A stretch of 22,229 bases of DNA, taken from positions 1-22,229 of IMG/VR virus record IMGVR_UViG_3300020172_001141. One strand, 5' to 3'. This DNA comes from a virus. This document shows, one piece after another, positions 13,454 to 21,402 of this stretch (the first letter of the stretch is position 1; every line of letters starts with the position of its first letter). A model generated the notes under the pieces. It worked only from the letters and a program-made list of their open reading frames with translations. It was not told the DNA's origin and did no database searches. The position numbers and the translations under genes are program-made.

Positions 13454-13940
13454 TAGAGATTGTCAAAAGCAGTGGTCAGAGTCTCATAAATATAAGCATA
13501 TTCATACCGGTGAATATTGTACGTTTGAGGCTTATGTTGCTGAGTATATAGTATTGCGACGTTCTGAAAGATTGAATTTAGGAAAGCCCTCGTATAAATT
13601 CTGGACCAAGGGCGATCCTCTACACTGGCTTTGGAAAAAGCAATATGGGGCCGCTATACAACTAAAGAAAAAGTATAGCGAAGAAGCTATATTAAGTGCT
13701 ATTAAATCTAAAGACTTTGATAGACTATTAGTCCTTGGCATACAAAATGGCAGGGGATATAAAGTCAATCCAGAAGCAGAAAAAGTAATAGCAAAACACC
13801 AAAAACAAATTGAAGAATCTAATAATAAAATTGATGTGAATCTAGAAATTGAAGAAACTCAAACTTCTAAGCTTGAAACTAGAGGCACACAGAGCTATAA
13901 TACAAAGAGGACTACCATGAACCAGTTGAGGAACCTATGA
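13419..13940 (+). CDS. Unknown phage protein preceding the recombinase
   Basis: Encodes 173 residues, basic at the N-terminus (MKPKKPKPELFNRDC). A compact region at about 20-95 is rich in aromatic and basic residues (YKFWTKGDPLHWLWKKQYG), and a polar, probably disordered tail lies beyond about 120. The W-rich basic core suggests nucleic acid or protein binding, but no family is recognised. It overlaps the previous gene by 35 nt and the recombinase by 4 nt (ATGA), which implies coupled expression with uvsX. Confidence 0.6.
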   Translation: MKPKKPKPELFNRDCQKQWSESHKYKHIHTGEYCTFEAYVAEYIVLRRSERLNLGKPSYKFWTKGDPLHWLWKKQYGAAIQLKKKYSEEAILSAIKSKDFDRLLVLGIQNGRGYKVNPEAEKVIAKHQKQIEESNNKIDVNLEIEETQTSKLETRGTQSYNTKRTTMNQLRNL

Positions 13941-15037
13941 GTAAAGTTAAGAAAGCAAACAAGTTTAGTGAAGATATGGTTAGCAATAATGTTGTAACCA
14001 AGTATGGAGATGTAGTTAGAAGTGGCACGGAAGTTCTAGCCAACATAAATAATCTACAACTTGTTGGGCTATCTCCAGCACTAGATATAGCTCTTGGTGG
14101 CGGTCTAAGAGAGGGGTCGGTCGTTGTAATGACAGGTGATCCAAAAAGCGGCAAAACAACAACCGCCCTACACTTTGCTGTTAAGTGCCAGAAAAAGGGC
14201 AAGAGGGTAATCTATCTAAACACAGAGGGTAGATTAGCAAAGCACAACTTCGATGGAATAAAAGACTTAAAATCAGATGATATATTGATAATTGAGTCTA
14301 CAGATGAGCGAGTCTTATCAGCAGAAGATTTTCTCAATATTATAGAATACTATATCAACAATGATCCCGGCTGTTTAATCATAGCAGATTCTTTATCCAA
14401 CATGGTTCCTGCGGTAGAACTTGAGGGTGAAGTGAGAACGGGCGTTAGAAATGCACTTCCAAGATTACTATCCATGTTCTTCAAAAGAATTAGCGGAACG
14501 CTAATGAAGAACAAAACTATACTTATTTGTATCACACACAATATTGCTAATACTGGAGGATCACCATACGCTCCACAAAAGATGGCAGATTGTGGTAATA
14601 TGTTACAATACCAAGCAGGAACCAACATGGTCATTACCCACAGGGGAAAGTGGCAAGTGCCAAAAGACACTGGCACACACGTTGGTCAAATTGCTAATTG
14701 GAACGTAAAGACTTCATGTGCTGGCGGTAAGCCAAATAGCACAGCAGAAGGGTGGATTAGGTATGGAGTTGGGGTTGATGAAGTACAAGAAATTATACAA
14801 ATAGCATGTGAGTTTAGATTGATTAAAGCCGCTGGTGCTTGGTATACAATATCATGTGCCGCAGATCAACCAGAGCATGAAACTATTAAAAACTACTTGT
14901 CTACCAAGGGTGCTAATACTGTGGAAGAAATAGAAAAAGCGCTAAAGTTTCAAGGCGTAAATGCTGTTGCGGATTTCCTAAACACAAATCCAAAGATTGC
15001 CGACTTTATATATGAAAAGATCAAGGAGCTAAATTGA
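13937..15037 (+). CDS. uvsX: UvsX/RecA-like recombinase
   Basis: A 366-residue RecA-superfamily strand-exchange ATPase for recombination-dependent replication and repair. GLSPALDIALGGGL (44-57) is the classic lead-in, Walker A is GDPKSGKT (67-74), the candidate catalytic Glu97 lies in LNTEG, and Walker B is LIIADS (147-152). A THN segment and an acidic-basic loop region follow. Compared with bacterial RecA the N-terminal polymerisation segment and C-terminal tail differ, as in phage recombinases. GAGGA at 13928-13932 supports ATG 13937. Its stop is embedded in the next gene's TTG start region (15034). It heads the nuclease-helicase-primase order. Confidence 0.93.
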   Translation: MSKVKKANKFSEDMVSNNVVTKYGDVVRSGTEVLANINNLQLVGLSPALDIALGGGLREGSVVVMTGDPKSGKTTTALHFAVKCQKKGKRVIYLNTEGRLAKHNFDGIKDLKSDDILIIESTDERVLSAEDFLNIIEYYINNDPGCLIIADSLSNMVPAVELEGEVRTGVRNALPRLLSMFFKRISGTLMKNKTILICITHNIANTGGSPYAPQKMADCGNMLQYQAGTNMVITHRGKWQVPKDTGTHVGQIANWNVKTSCAGGKPNSTAEGWIRYGVGVDEVQEIIQIACEFRLIKAAGAWYTISCAADQPEHETIKNYLSTKGANTVEEIEKALKFQGVNAVADFLNTNPKIADFIYEKIKELN

Positions 15038-15456
15038 AAGTTGTAGGAATTAATGGTAGAGAATATACGTGGAACCTCACAAAGTATGATGTATTTTATG
15101 ATGACACACGCAAACGATCTAAATACCATCTACGTGCTAGAAATTTGCTAAAAGAAATCTATAATAGCTATAGAATATTAGAAGAAGTAAAATTGCCGGG
15201 AAGTACGTCACTTCACAGAAAATCAGTTCTGTATCTTGACTTTTACGTACCGTCGATTAAAAAGGGTTTTGAGGTACACGGTCAACAGCACTATGAATAC
15301 TGTGAGTTTTTTCATAAAAGCAAAGCAGATTTCATTAAGTCTCAGGGCCGCGACGAAGATAAGATTCAGTGGTGTGAACTAAATAGTATTGAACTAATTA
15401 CATTAAAATATTCAGAAAGTGACGATGAGTGGAGAAAACACATTAAAGGCATCTGA
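15034..15456 (+). CDS. PD-(D/E)XK/Vsr-like endonuclease
   Basis: A 140-residue protein from TTG 15034, with AAGGAG at 15023-15028. The core LYLDFYVPSIKKGFEVHGQQHY (about 67-87) reads as a PD-(D/E)XK site: Asp69, Glu80 and the GQQHY element. It is followed by SQGRDEDKIQWCELNSIEL (103-121), the RDxxK...CxxNxIxL tail known from Vsr, DUF559-like and phage repair nucleases. It likely cuts branched or mismatched DNA. Standing right after the recombinase, it may replace a Holliday-junction resolvase. Sequence motifs show a nuclease; the junction-specific role is inferred. Confidence 0.75.
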   Translation: MKVVGINGREYTWNLTKYDVFYDDTRKRSKYHLRARNLLKEIYNSYRILEEVKLPGSTSLHRKSVLYLDFYVPSIKKGFEVHGQQHYEYCEFFHKSKADFIKSQGRDEDKIQWCELNSIELITLKYSESDDEWRKHIKGI

Positions 15457-15901
15457 AAAATTAGCAGCACATATTGCTCAAATTGATGACTATATCAATC
15501 TAACCAATGTTAAATTCTCTTCTTTTAAAGAAGAATATTTGCTAGCATCCAATCTATGTTTGGACGAGTTAAGAAAGATGACACAGCAGGAAGCGTTTGA
15601 TACGGCCTATATACTATATAGTTACTCAACATATATTCAAGATGAGATAAATAAAAACAAGGTTGTGTTTAACTGGTGTAACGATCAAATTGAGAAACTT
15701 GTTGTGGATAATAATCATGAGTTCAGTCAATATACTAAACATGAAGTAAAGCGACAGTCAGTTGTTCAAAATAATTCATATGCAACTAAAGTAGACCAAA
15801 TGTTGAAAATTGCTGAGTCACGCCTACAATCATTAGATGGCAAGGTGTACGAGCTAAAGAGAAAAGCTGATATATTACTAGAGAAAGGAAAAAGACAATG
15901 A
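15425..15901 (+). CDS. Small helical protein of the replication block, unknown
   Basis: Encodes 158 residues from ATG 15425. A GTG at 15419 is an alternative giving two more residues. It is almost entirely helical, with no Pro-rich or transmembrane region; two long amphipathic helices (about 40-100) and a C-terminal coiled coil (about 125-155, LKIAESRLQSLDGKVYELK) are suggested. It overlaps the nuclease by 32 nt. By position (after uvsX) a recombination-mediator (UvsY-like) role is tempting, but there is no diagnostic motif, so this is only a hypothesis. It joins the next gene by ATGA. Confidence 0.6.
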   Translation: MSGENTLKASEKLAAHIAQIDDYINLTNVKFSSFKEEYLLASNLCLDELRKMTQQEAFDTAYILYSYSTYIQDEINKNKVVFNWCNDQIEKLVVDNNHEFSQYTKHEVKRQSVVQNNSYATKVDQMLKIAESRLQSLDGKVYELKRKADILLEKGKRQ

Positions 15902-16314
15902 GTAATTTTGATGAATTTCTGTCATCTTTATCTGATGAACAAAAGAAGAAATTAGTAGAATCTTTAACATCTCAGTCGCCAGCAGCAAAGAAGCCAGATT
16001 CTCCAAAAACACCAAAACCAAAACAAAATAAAAAACCATCCACCCCATCTGCCACGGTGAATGAAAACTTTGTAGTTAATAAGGCAGAGTCTAATAGTAG
16101 GAGAAGAGAACCAGTGAAAGCTAGAAAGAACGAGTGGGTTGACGAAGGTGAAGATAAACACATAGAAACAAAATATGGGGCTAGAACACCAAGAACCAGA
16201 GAGGCAAGTAAAAAATTAGATGTTGAATGCAGTATTTGTGGTAGGTCTTTTAAGACAGACCCAAGATATGTTTATGGAGAATATCATCGTTGTAGTCGAT
16301 GCACGGGGAAATAA
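15898..16314 (+). CDS. Protein with disordered linker and C-terminal zinc finger
   Basis: Encodes 138 residues. About 1-25 is a short helix (FDEFLSSLSDEQKKKLVESL), about 28-80 is a Lys/Pro/Ser-rich disordered stretch (PDSPKTPKPKQNKKPS), and 108-138 holds a CxxC...CxxC zinc finger (C111, C114, C132, C135; CSICGRSFKTDPRYVYGEYHR). It resembles an adaptor that tethers a partner to nucleic acid. It sits immediately upstream of the helicase with a TAATG overlap, so a helicase-loading or single-strand-binding accessory role is possible. That is inference. Confidence 0.65.
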   Translation: MSNFDEFLSSLSDEQKKKLVESLTSQSPAAKKPDSPKTPKPKQNKKPSTPSATVNENFVVNKAESNSRRREPVKARKNEWVDEGEDKHIETKYGARTPRTREASKKLDVECSICGRSFKTDPRYVYGEYHRCSRCTGK

Positions 16315-17789
16315 TGGAAACAAAACTAACTGACATAGGCTCTGAACGTGCGGTATTAGCTGGACTAATGCAGTACGGTCTGGACGGTTACGTATCTATA
16401 TCCGATTTAGTTACTCATGAATCTTTTGGTCATGCTAATAATCAGATTATATATAAGTGCGTAGAGAAGGTAATACAAAACGACCAAAAGGTAGATATTA
16501 CATCATTATTATCTGCCGCTAATCAACTCAATTTATCAGAGAGTATTAATACTCCACAAGAACTGAAATACATTAAATCTTTATTAGACTTTCCAGTTAG
16601 TAAAGAAAATATATTTAGTTTCGCCATCCAGATAAAGAAGTTTGAATTTGCCCGCAAGATCAAGAAACTCACATCTAAAATTCATAAAGATGTTGATGAC
16701 GTTACTGGCTCAGAATCTATTAATGAAATTATACAGATTCTAGAAAATCCCGTCACAGAATTCCTCAGAGAAGATGACGGTGGAGACACTCCAGAAAAAA
16801 TAGGAAAAGACATTGATCAATATGTTCAATTCCTACAGGATAATAAGTGCGATATTATTGGCATCCCCACAGGGTTTAATAGATATGACACCGCAATTGG
16901 TGGCGGTCTAAGAAGAAAGTGTGTTGATCTTGTTTCTGCCAGACCAAAGGTTGGCAAGTCAGTATTTGCGGACAATGTGGCCCTTAATGTGGCCACTGGT
17001 GGAGTTCCCGTTCTAATGCTTGATACGGAAATGAGCAAAGAAGACCATTTAAATAGACTATTAGCAAATATCAGCGGAGTCCCGATTAATGAGATTGCTA
17101 CAGGAAAATTCGTAGACGATTCGGAAAAGCTAGATAAAGTCCAAGAAGCGGTTACTAAGTTACAAAACATTCCATATTCTTACGTAAGCGTTGCTGGAAA
17201 ACCATTTGAACAAATCTTAAATCTTATAAAGAGGTGGGTTGTACAAGAGGTAAAAGTAGACGGCACTGGCAAGACAAATGACTGTGTAATTATATATGAT
17301 TATCTTAAGCTAATGTCATCTAGCTCAATAACACATAATATCCAAGAGTATCAAGCTTTAGGTTTTCAGATCACTTCTTTACATAATCTTTGTGTTAAGC
17401 TAGATATACCATGCTTATCTTTCGTACAGTTAAATCGTGACGGCATCACCAAGGAAAGCACAGACGCCGTAAGCGGTTCAGATAGACTAATTTGGCTATG
17501 TACATCATTCTCAATTTTCAAAATCAAATCTCCAGAAGAACTAGCAGAAGATGGTCCAAATGCTGGTAATAGAAAACTAGTGCCAATCGTTGCTCGACAC
17601 GGCGGCGGTCTAGATGATGGGGATTATATTAATATGATTATGCAGGGCGCACACGCCAAGCTAAAAGAACTAAAGACACGCAATGAATTTAAGAATCAAC
17701 CAGTGGGCGACACTGGATTGATTGACTCAGAATCTCTCACAAAGATAGCAATCAATGGAATTACAAACGATCAAGAAAACGCTGAATAA
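16314..17789 (+). CDS. dnaB: DnaB-like replicative helicase (T4 gp41 type)
   Basis: Encodes 491 residues from ATG 16314, which overlaps the previous stop (TAATG) and has GGGGA at 16305-16309. An in-frame ATG at 16299 would add five residues. An N-terminal helical domain (about 1-150) is followed by the RecA-like motor, with Walker A ARPKVGKS (209-216) and Walker B IIYDYLKLM (326-334). It unwinds DNA 5' to 3' at the fork as a hexamer. FVQLNRDG and SDRLIWL are conserved motor segments. The gene overlaps the primase by 35 nt, as expected for a helicase-primase pair. No intein is present. Confidence 0.94.
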   Translation: METKLTDIGSERAVLAGLMQYGLDGYVSISDLVTHESFGHANNQIIYKCVEKVIQNDQKVDITSLLSAANQLNLSESINTPQELKYIKSLLDFPVSKENIFSFAIQIKKFEFARKIKKLTSKIHKDVDDVTGSESINEIIQILENPVTEFLREDDGGDTPEKIGKDIDQYVQFLQDNKCDIIGIPTGFNRYDTAIGGGLRRKCVDLVSARPKVGKSVFADNVALNVATGGVPVLMLDTEMSKEDHLNRLLANISGVPINEIATGKFVDDSEKLDKVQEAVTKLQNIPYSYVSVAGKPFEQILNLIKRWVVQEVKVDGTGKTNDCVIIYDYLKLMSSSSITHNIQEYQALGFQITSLHNLCVKLDIPCLSFVQLNRDGITKESTDAVSGSDRLIWLCTSFSIFKIKSPEELAEDGPNAGNRKLVPIVARHGGGLDDGDYINMIMQGAHAKLKELKTRNEFKNQPVGDTGLIDSESLTKIAINGITNDQENAE

Positions 17790-18774
17790 TAAAGCTGAAT
17801 TAGTTTTTTCCAAGCTTGGTATGAAATACGAAGTCTTTGGTGATAATATATATTCAACCTGTCCGGTTCATGAATCTAGCGATAATCCAAGAGCATTTTC
17901 ATTTTCTGTAGACAAAGGCATATGGAAGTGTTGGACTAGAGATTGTCAGCACCAATATAGAAATGATATATTTGGACTAATTCGTGGAGCATTGTCAAGC
18001 CAAGAAGGCACAGATGTTGGCTTTGGCGGGGCGTTAAAATGGGCCTGTGATTTAATTAATGTCAAACAGGGTCCAACGACAGCAATGCCAGAAGGAAGCC
18101 AGCCTAATGACTTCCAGACGCTTGTGGCGATGTTTAACGAGACAGTTGTTAGCAAAAATTATGCCCCGGTTGCAATTGAGCAATTAAAATGTCCATCAGA
18201 ATACTTTATTAATAGAGGATTTGATCCTAAGACCCTAGAGTATTTTGGAGTTGGAGATTGTTCAAATACAAACTCTAAAATGTATGACCGTGCCATTATT
18301 CCGATTCATGACGATTCTGGAGAAATAATGGTTGGTCTTATTGGAAGGTCAATCAAAGAATATAAAACACCTAAATTCTTATTATACCCAAAAGGTTTCA
18401 ACAAGGTTGATTTTTTCTACAACTATCATAGAGCAATTAAAAGCGTAGAAGAAACTGGATATTTGTTTTTAGTAGAGGGACAGGGAGATGTGTGGAAACT
18501 TTACGAGGCTGGAATACATAACGCTATGAGCCTTTTTGGCAAAACTCTTAGCAAAGAACAAGAATCAAAACTGTATAAAATGCCAGTTACGCATATCATA
18601 GTACTAACAGATAATGATCAAGCCGGTAGAGAATCTAAGACTCAGCTACAACGCCAACTACATAGATCATATAAATTAAGTTTTCCCAAACTTACCACCA
18701 AAGATATTGGCGACATGACAATAGATCAAATCAAAGATAATATATTTCCACAAATAAAGGGATTAAGAGTATGA
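17755..18774 (+). CDS. DNA primase with zinc-binding and TOPRIM domains
   Basis: A 339-residue primase. A N-terminal zinc-binding domain has CPVHE (C36, H39) and KCW...DC (C59, C64), the CHC2/DnaG pattern. The TOPRIM catalytic core has LVEGQGDVWKLY (239-250, Glu241) and VLTDNDQAGRES (283-294), with the DxD acidic pair. It lays down RNA primers for the lagging strand with the helicase. Length is shorter than bacterial DnaG and there is no C-terminal helicase-binding domain, typical of phage forms. The start overlaps the helicase by 35 nt, with a weak ribosome site. Confidence 0.92.
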   Translation: MELQTIKKTLNNKAELVFSKLGMKYEVFGDNIYSTCPVHESSDNPRAFSFSVDKGIWKCWTRDCQHQYRNDIFGLIRGALSSQEGTDVGFGGALKWACDLINVKQGPTTAMPEGSQPNDFQTLVAMFNETVVSKNYAPVAIEQLKCPSEYFINRGFDPKTLEYFGVGDCSNTNSKMYDRAIIPIHDDSGEIMVGLIGRSIKEYKTPKFLLYPKGFNKVDFFYNYHRAIKSVEETGYLFLVEGQGDVWKLYEAGIHNAMSLFGKTLSKEQESKLYKMPVTHIIVLTDNDQAGRESKTQLQRQLHRSYKLSFPKLTTKDIGDMTIDQIKDNIFPQIKGLRV

Positions 18775-19508
18775 AAATCATAGGCATATCTGGTAGAAAG
18801 CAAGCCGGTAAGAATACTGTGGCCAATTATATAAATGGCTGCGTGTTAAAAACTAGACAGATGGTACATGACTTTTATATAGATGAAGAAGGTCAGCTAG
18901 TCATTAATACAGAAGATTCTAATGGTGCAAATGGTTATGGAATCTTTGACGTTACTAGAAAAGATGGCGCATTTGTTGAGTATGCCGAAAAGGAACTGTG
19001 GCCATATATTAAACTTTATCATTTTGCTGATCCGCTAAAAGATATGGCTATAAACCTATTCGGTCTTAATCCAAAGCATGTTTATGGATCAAATGAAGAT
19101 AAAAATATGGAAACAGAATTGGAATGGAAGAATATTCCGCTTAGTAACAAAAAGTCTGGCAAGCCAACAGTAAGAGAATTCTTAGAGCATTTTGGTACAA
19201 AGATTGTTAGAAAAATAAAAAACGATGCTTGGGCTAGATTTTCTCTTAATAGAATGATTTCAGAGGGTTCGGAACTATCTATAGTTCCAGACGTAAGATT
19301 CCCAAACGAAGTAGATGCTATTAAGGATGAGGGTGGAATAGTAATAAGATTGACCAGAGATATTTTTAATAGTGACGCAGAAGCAGAAAAGGCTCTAGAC
19401 AAAGAATCATTCGATTGGAATAAATTTGATGTAGTAATTGATAATCAGAACATGTCGCTAGAAGAATTGTGCGAAACGCTAAAAACAAACACCATGCTAT
19501 GGAGTTAA
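18771..19508 (+). CDS. Deoxynucleoside monophosphate kinase (T4 gene 1-like)
   Basis: A 245-residue P-loop kinase. The nucleotide-binding loop GRKQAGKNT (8-16) is followed by KLYHFADPLKDMAINLFGL (81-99), REFLEHFGTKIVRKI (135-149) and IVPDVRFPNEVDAIK (171-185), a set characteristic of phage dNMP kinases. These phosphorylate dNMPs to dNDPs and feed the dNTP supply. ATGA overlap with the primase gene; the next gene starts 1 nt after the stop. Function is consistent with the nrdA/nrdB/dut set in this window. Confidence 0.85.
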   Translation: MKIIGISGRKQAGKNTVANYINGCVLKTRQMVHDFYIDEEGQLVINTEDSNGANGYGIFDVTRKDGAFVEYAEKELWPYIKLYHFADPLKDMAINLFGLNPKHVYGSNEDKNMETELEWKNIPLSNKKSGKPTVREFLEHFGTKIVRKIKNDAWARFSLNRMISEGSELSIVPDVRFPNEVDAIKDEGGIVIRLTRDIFNSDAEAEKALDKESFDWNKFDVVIDNQNMSLEELCETLKTNTMLWS

Positions 19509-19509
19509 T

Positions 19510-20529
19510 ATGCTTGTAACCTATATACGATCCTCTAGCTACAATAATTATTCATACTGTCAAATGCAGTATTTTATAACCTACGTACTGGGTCATCAAC
19601 CAGACAGCGGAAAGAAGGCAGAGCTTGGCACCATAGTTCATAAAGTCATGGAAACTTTGGCTAGGTTTAAAAAATATCAGCAAGATAATCCAAAGAAAGC
19701 CACGCTAGCAATTAATGATGACGCTTTGGGCGATATCAAAATTAAGAAGTCAGAACTATTTACAAAAGAGCTAGTAGAAGATATATTACAAAAGAGTTTT
19801 ACCTTTTATACTAAAGACTCTAAGAATAGTTTCACCAAGGGGGATAAGGAGACTTGTCTTAAGCTTGTTTGGGACACGTTGAATTACAACGATGGACAGT
19901 TTGATCCTAGATATAGAAACATAGTAGCAGCAGAGCCTCACTTCGATATACCAATCGATGAAGATTGGGCATTTTATGAATACGAAGTTGATGGCAAAAA
20001 GGTTGCTGGACAATTAGCGATTAAAGGAACTATTGACCTTGTAACAGAAACCGCAGATGGAATTATTGAAGTTATAGATTGGAAAACCGGAAGGCGTCTA
20101 GATTGGGCTACGGGAGAAGAAAAAACTTATGAAAAGTTATGTTCTGACCCACAACTATTGCTATATAATTACGCAATTTCCAAGCTATTTCCAGACTATC
20201 AACAGGCAATAATGAGTATCTTTTTCATTAAAGACGGTGGCCCATTTTCCATGTGTTTTGATAAATCTGACCAAAAACGCTTTTTGGATATGTTAAAAGA
20301 TAAGTTTGCAGACATCAAAAATAACAATACTCCACGACCTATTTCACAAAATAGAGAGAATTGGAAATGCACCAAATTATGCCACTATTGCAAGCATAAA
20401 TGGCCCGAAACCGACCAAAACATGTGTATATACATAGAGAATAGCTTAAAAACCAAAGGGATGGAGCAGACCATAAAGGATTGCACCAAGGATGGTTTTG
20501 AGATAGGGTTTTATTCTGCTCCCGGCTAA
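19510..20529 (+). CDS. RecB/Cas4-like PD-(D/E)XK nuclease with probable Fe-S cluster
   Basis: A 339-residue nuclease of the PD-(D/E)XK (RecB/AddB/Cas4-like) family. GTIVHKVME near 40-49 supplies the conserved His, KGTIDLV (about 172-178) the Asp, and IEVIDWKTG (about 186-194) the D/E-x-K pair. DPQLLLYNYA follows. Cysteines C17 at the N-terminus and C287, C291, C294, C306 near the C-terminus fit the one-plus-three arrangement of 4Fe-4S nucleases. GGAG 19501-19504 supports ATG 19510. It lies in the replication block, and no Cas1 or CRISPR array is present, so a DNA-repair or end-processing role is more likely than CRISPR adaptation. Confidence 0.85.
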   Translation: MLVTYIRSSSYNNYSYCQMQYFITYVLGHQPDSGKKAELGTIVHKVMETLARFKKYQQDNPKKATLAINDDALGDIKIKKSELFTKELVEDILQKSFTFYTKDSKNSFTKGDKETCLKLVWDTLNYNDGQFDPRYRNIVAAEPHFDIPIDEDWAFYEYEVDGKKVAGQLAIKGTIDLVTETADGIIEVIDWKTGRRLDWATGEEKTYEKLCSDPQLLLYNYAISKLFPDYQQAIMSIFFIKDGGPFSMCFDKSDQKRFLDMLKDKFADIKNNNTPRPISQNRENWKCTKLCHYCKHKWPETDQNMCIYIENSLKTKGMEQTIKDCTKDGFEIGFYSAPG

Positions 20530-20538
20530 GAGGTAAAA

Positions 20539-21393
20539 ATGTCTGATAAATTACTAACTATTGCTATGGCTACTTATGATGATTATGATGGAGTGTTTTT
20601 CTCCGTACAGTCATTGAGAATTTACCATCAGTTGTGTAGAACTGACGCTGTTCAGTTTATGGTTTTAGACGGCAACCCAAACAGCGAACACGGCAAAGCG
20701 TGTAAGTCATTTATAGAAAATCAAGCTAGAGGAAAGTATATTCCATATCATGGAGTGCCTAGCTCTTTTAATAAATACAAAACAGTAGATAATGCTGATG
20801 GTAAATATGTTCTTATAATGGATTGCCACGTTATTCTAGAGCCAAACGCAATATCGTCATTAATAGATTACTTTGCAAATAATCCAGACTGCAAAGACTT
20901 AATACAAGGCCCGCTATGGTATGATGATTTAATAAATATATCAACACACTTTGATCAAAAGTGGAGCGGAGACATGTATGGCACTTGGCAAACAAATAAA
21001 TTAGCATATGATAAGGGCGATCCTTTTGAAATTGAGATGCAGGGTATGGGATTATTAGCATTTGAAAAGTCTGCTTGGAAAGGCATTAATCCACATTTTA
21101 GAGGCTTTGGTGCAGAAGAAGGATACATAGCAGCAAAGTTCAAAGAGTGGGGAGGTAGAAACATATGCCTACCGTCTTTGAAATGGAATCATAGATTCGG
21201 AAGACCAAACGGTGTTAAGTACCCACTAATATTAGAAGATAGAATTTGGAACTACTTTGTTGGTTGGCTAGAAATAACCAAAGACCCAAACCATACAATG
21301 ATACAAGATATTCAAAAGTATTTTTCAGAACGAATTCCAGCCGGTAGCGTAAAAAGTATTTTACAATCCGCTATCGAAAAAGTATTAAACTAG
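20539..21393 (+). CDS. GT-A fold glycosyltransferase (GT2/GT27-like)
   Basis: A 284-residue protein. LTIAMATYDDYDGVFFSVQS (6-25) is the GT2 opening strand and loop, LIMDCHVIL (92-100) contains a DxD-like DCH metal motif (95-97), and FRGFGAEEGYIAAKFKEW (187-204) with WNHRF (216-220) matches the galactosyl/GalNAc-transferase C-terminal element. It transfers a sugar from a nucleotide donor. The acceptor may be a phage structural protein or host glycan. AGAGG at 20529-20533 supports ATG 20539. It stands apart from the glycan block at 11251-13001. The next gene, possibly a virion protein, follows 9 nt after its stop, so modification of virion proteins is suggested. Confidence 0.85.
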   Translation: MSDKLLTIAMATYDDYDGVFFSVQSLRIYHQLCRTDAVQFMVLDGNPNSEHGKACKSFIENQARGKYIPYHGVPSSFNKYKTVDNADGKYVLIMDCHVILEPNAISSLIDYFANNPDCKDLIQGPLWYDDLINISTHFDQKWSGDMYGTWQTNKLAYDKGDPFEIEMQGMGLLAFEKSAWKGINPHFRGFGAEEGYIAAKFKEWGGRNICLPSLKWNHRFGRPNGVKYPLILEDRIWNYFVGWLEITKDPNHTMIQDIQKYFSERIPAGSVKSILQSAIEKVLN

Positions 21394-21402
21394 GAGACAA
21401 TT

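Noticed and set aside
19510-20529. Part of a CRISPR-Cas locus (Cas4).
   Set aside because: No Cas1, Cas2, effector or array is present. The gene sits between dNMP kinase and a glycosyltransferase in a phage replication block.
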